Position numbers and translations under genes: made by a program | The notes under the pieces: generated by a model | The model's input: only the letters and a program-made list of their open reading frames with translations | Databases searched by the model: none | What the model was told of the DNA's origin: nothing | In this document: positions 63,135 through 64,000 of the stretch, in pieces | How positions within the stretch are numbered: the stretch's first letter is position 1 | Layout of the letters: each line of letters begins with the position of its first letter | Source: JBBTXG01 sp038062375 | GTDB taxonomy: Bacteria; Patescibacteriota; Minisyncoccia; Minisyncoccales; UBA10102 | DNA: 64,000 nt | Direction of reading: 5' to 3' | Assembly (NCBI GenBank): GCA_038062375.1 | Contig: JBBTXG010000005.1 | Span: 124,001-188,000 of the forward strand

Positions 63135-64000
63135 CTTTTAATCACTTCCAAAATTTGTTGCGCAAATTTTGGAGACCCCATTTTTCAGTTGTCAAAGAAC
63201 TCACGAGAAAAGAAAAACCGCTTTTCGCAAGCGGCTCTTCTTCAAGCCAAAAAAGAGGTCGTTCTTTAGCCGCTTTTCATCTGTTTCGTTGTTCTTCTAT
63301 TTCTCATGTGATTTTATTTTAGCCGAAACAAAATATCCTGTCAATAGCGGCTATGCCAAGAATGTTCATTCCTTCATTTTACTCCTCAAGTCGCGCAAGA
63401 TTTCTGCTGCAATCTCTCTGCCTCCCAGGCCAAACGCGAGCCCTCCTCCCAACGCAATCATCGCAACAATCCCCACAAAGATCGTTTGAGGAAGGGCCCC
63501 TGCCAAATGGAGTTGATCCAAGACAACCACGATCGCCAAAATCCAAATCGACCATCGAATGATCGCTCCTATGATGCGTCCGTACCCTGCTTGAGTGCCT
63601 TCGATCGTAACGCGTAAAATCTTCTCGATAATATCAGCAAGAATAACGGCAACGATAAAAATGAAAGCAGAAACCACGATATTGGGCAAAAAAGTAAGAA
63701 CGCGATCATTGAGAAGCCGAGTGAATTCCTTAAACCCTAAGATCTCCAAAGACGCCGAAAGGAATACGAAAACAAACAGCCATTTCGCGATTGATCCAAT
63801 AAAACCGGCGGGATCTATTTTCAGATTTGCTTTCTCCAATGCTTGCTTCCAGTTCCCTCTCTCGAAAATTTGATTAAATTTTACTCTTCTCAAGATATCC
63901 ATCACCAACTTTCCTATCCCTGCCGAAACAATCCATCCAATCACAAATACGATCACGGCTCCAATCAATTGAGGAAGGAATCTCAAGAGAAATCCTTCCC
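63135..64000. repeat. Direct repeat copy 2 (cut by window end)
   Basis: Same sequence as 58479-59344 (offset 4656). The left boundary lies 5 nt from the RAYT element end; the right boundary is beyond the window. Confidence 0.92.
63366..64000 (-). CDS. MscS-like protein, second copy (partial)
   Basis: Identical to the product of the gene at 58710 over the 206 or so residues present. The N-terminal part would lie beyond the window end. Between its stop and 63135 the copied rRNA promoter (TTGACA at 63344-63339, TAAAAT at 63321-63316) faces the RAYT element, not an rRNA gene. Confidence 0.85.
   Translation of the reverse strand, partial: EGFLLRFLPQLIGAVIVFVIGWIVSAGIGKLVMDILRRVKFNQIFERGNWKQALEKANLKIDPAGFIGSIAKWLFVFVFLSASLEILGFKEFTRLLNDRVLTFLPNIVVSAFIFIVAVILADIIEKILRVTIEGTQAGYGRIIGAIIRWSIWILAIVVVLDQLHLAGALPQTIFVGIVAMIALGGGLAFGLGGREIAAEILRDLRSKMKE

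Noticed and set aside
1..64000. Recoded UGA (SR1/Gracilibacteria code)
   Set aside because: UGA ends several well-defined genes, such as the intron B endonuclease and the second RAYT, and no UGA-interrupted frames were noticed in conserved proteins.
1..64000. tRNA genes
   Set aside because: Intergenic regions were scanned by eye for GTTCRA-type T-loops with matching stems; none was convincing.

Overview
The window looks like a piece of a Candidate Phyla Radiation (Patescibacteria) genome, most likely Paceibacteria/Parcubacteria. The evidence is a 23S rRNA gene split by two group I introns that carry LAGLIDADG endonuclease genes, compact proteins with missing domains (RpoA without its C-terminal domain, AlaRS without C-Ala, S4 without its N-terminal part, AtpC without its helical domain), an archaeal-type UMP kinase, and several families typical of CPR genomes. 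These are a HerA/VirB4-like ATPase with its membrane partner, a sigma-region-4 plus HARE-HTH protein, a baseplate-J-like membrane protein and PEGA and LTD-like surface proteins. UGA is used as a stop codon, so this is not the recoded SR1/Gracilibacteria lineage. No tRNA and no 16S rRNA gene was seen.

Layout. 1-1.6 kb: thiol-redox and carbonic-anhydrase-like genes and a small HTH protein. 1.8-9.3 kb: a complete F1Fo ATP synthase cluster (atpB-E-F-H-A-G-D-C) interrupted by extra small genes. 9.4-12.3 kb: two secreted proteins, a nested inverted-repeat element and a REP palindrome. 12.5-16.2 kb: a gamma-glutamyl ligase-like gene, a surface protein and a GC-richer rpoD. 16.2-18.1 kb: tgt and a RAYT transposase bracketed by perfect REP palindromes. 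18.3-25.3 kb: holB, pyrH, xseAB, ychF, mreB and murA. 25.4-33.5 kb: a PEGA protein, the infA-rpmJ-rpsM-rpsK-rpsD-rpoA-rplQ-rplM-rpsI cluster, and pilus-like and baseplate-like membrane genes. 33.6-43.5 kb: an RTX-repeat secreted protein, alaS, mnmA, NlpC/P60, ykuK, tpiA, dedA, recJ-like and pgk. 43.5-53.4 kb: the HerA-like ATPase pair, a HARE-HTH protein, secDF, greA, mrdA and mreDC. 53.5-58.5 kb: 5S and intron-split 23S rRNA on the minus strand. 58.7-64 kb: an MscS-like gene, a nickel superoxide dismutase with its maturation protease, purC, and a second RAYT element with an AACGGTG repeat array. After that comes an apparently exact second copy (at least 866 bp) of the sequence lying upstream of the 23S gene.

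Two styles of expression are interleaved. Most core genes have weak or no Shine-Dalgarno sequence, and several have a good -10 box only 3-12 nt before the ATG, which implies leaderless mRNAs. A second group (small HTH gene, two secreted genes near 10-12 kb, rpoD, RTX protein, two mini-proteins, NlpC/P60, purC) has strong AGGAG-type Shine-Dalgarno sites, and several of these look GC-richer, suggesting acquired genes. Two independent RAYT/REP systems appear to have shaped the region. REP copies lie between genes and one is read through as coding sequence inside a DUF192 protein. A different repeat is inserted in frame in atpC.
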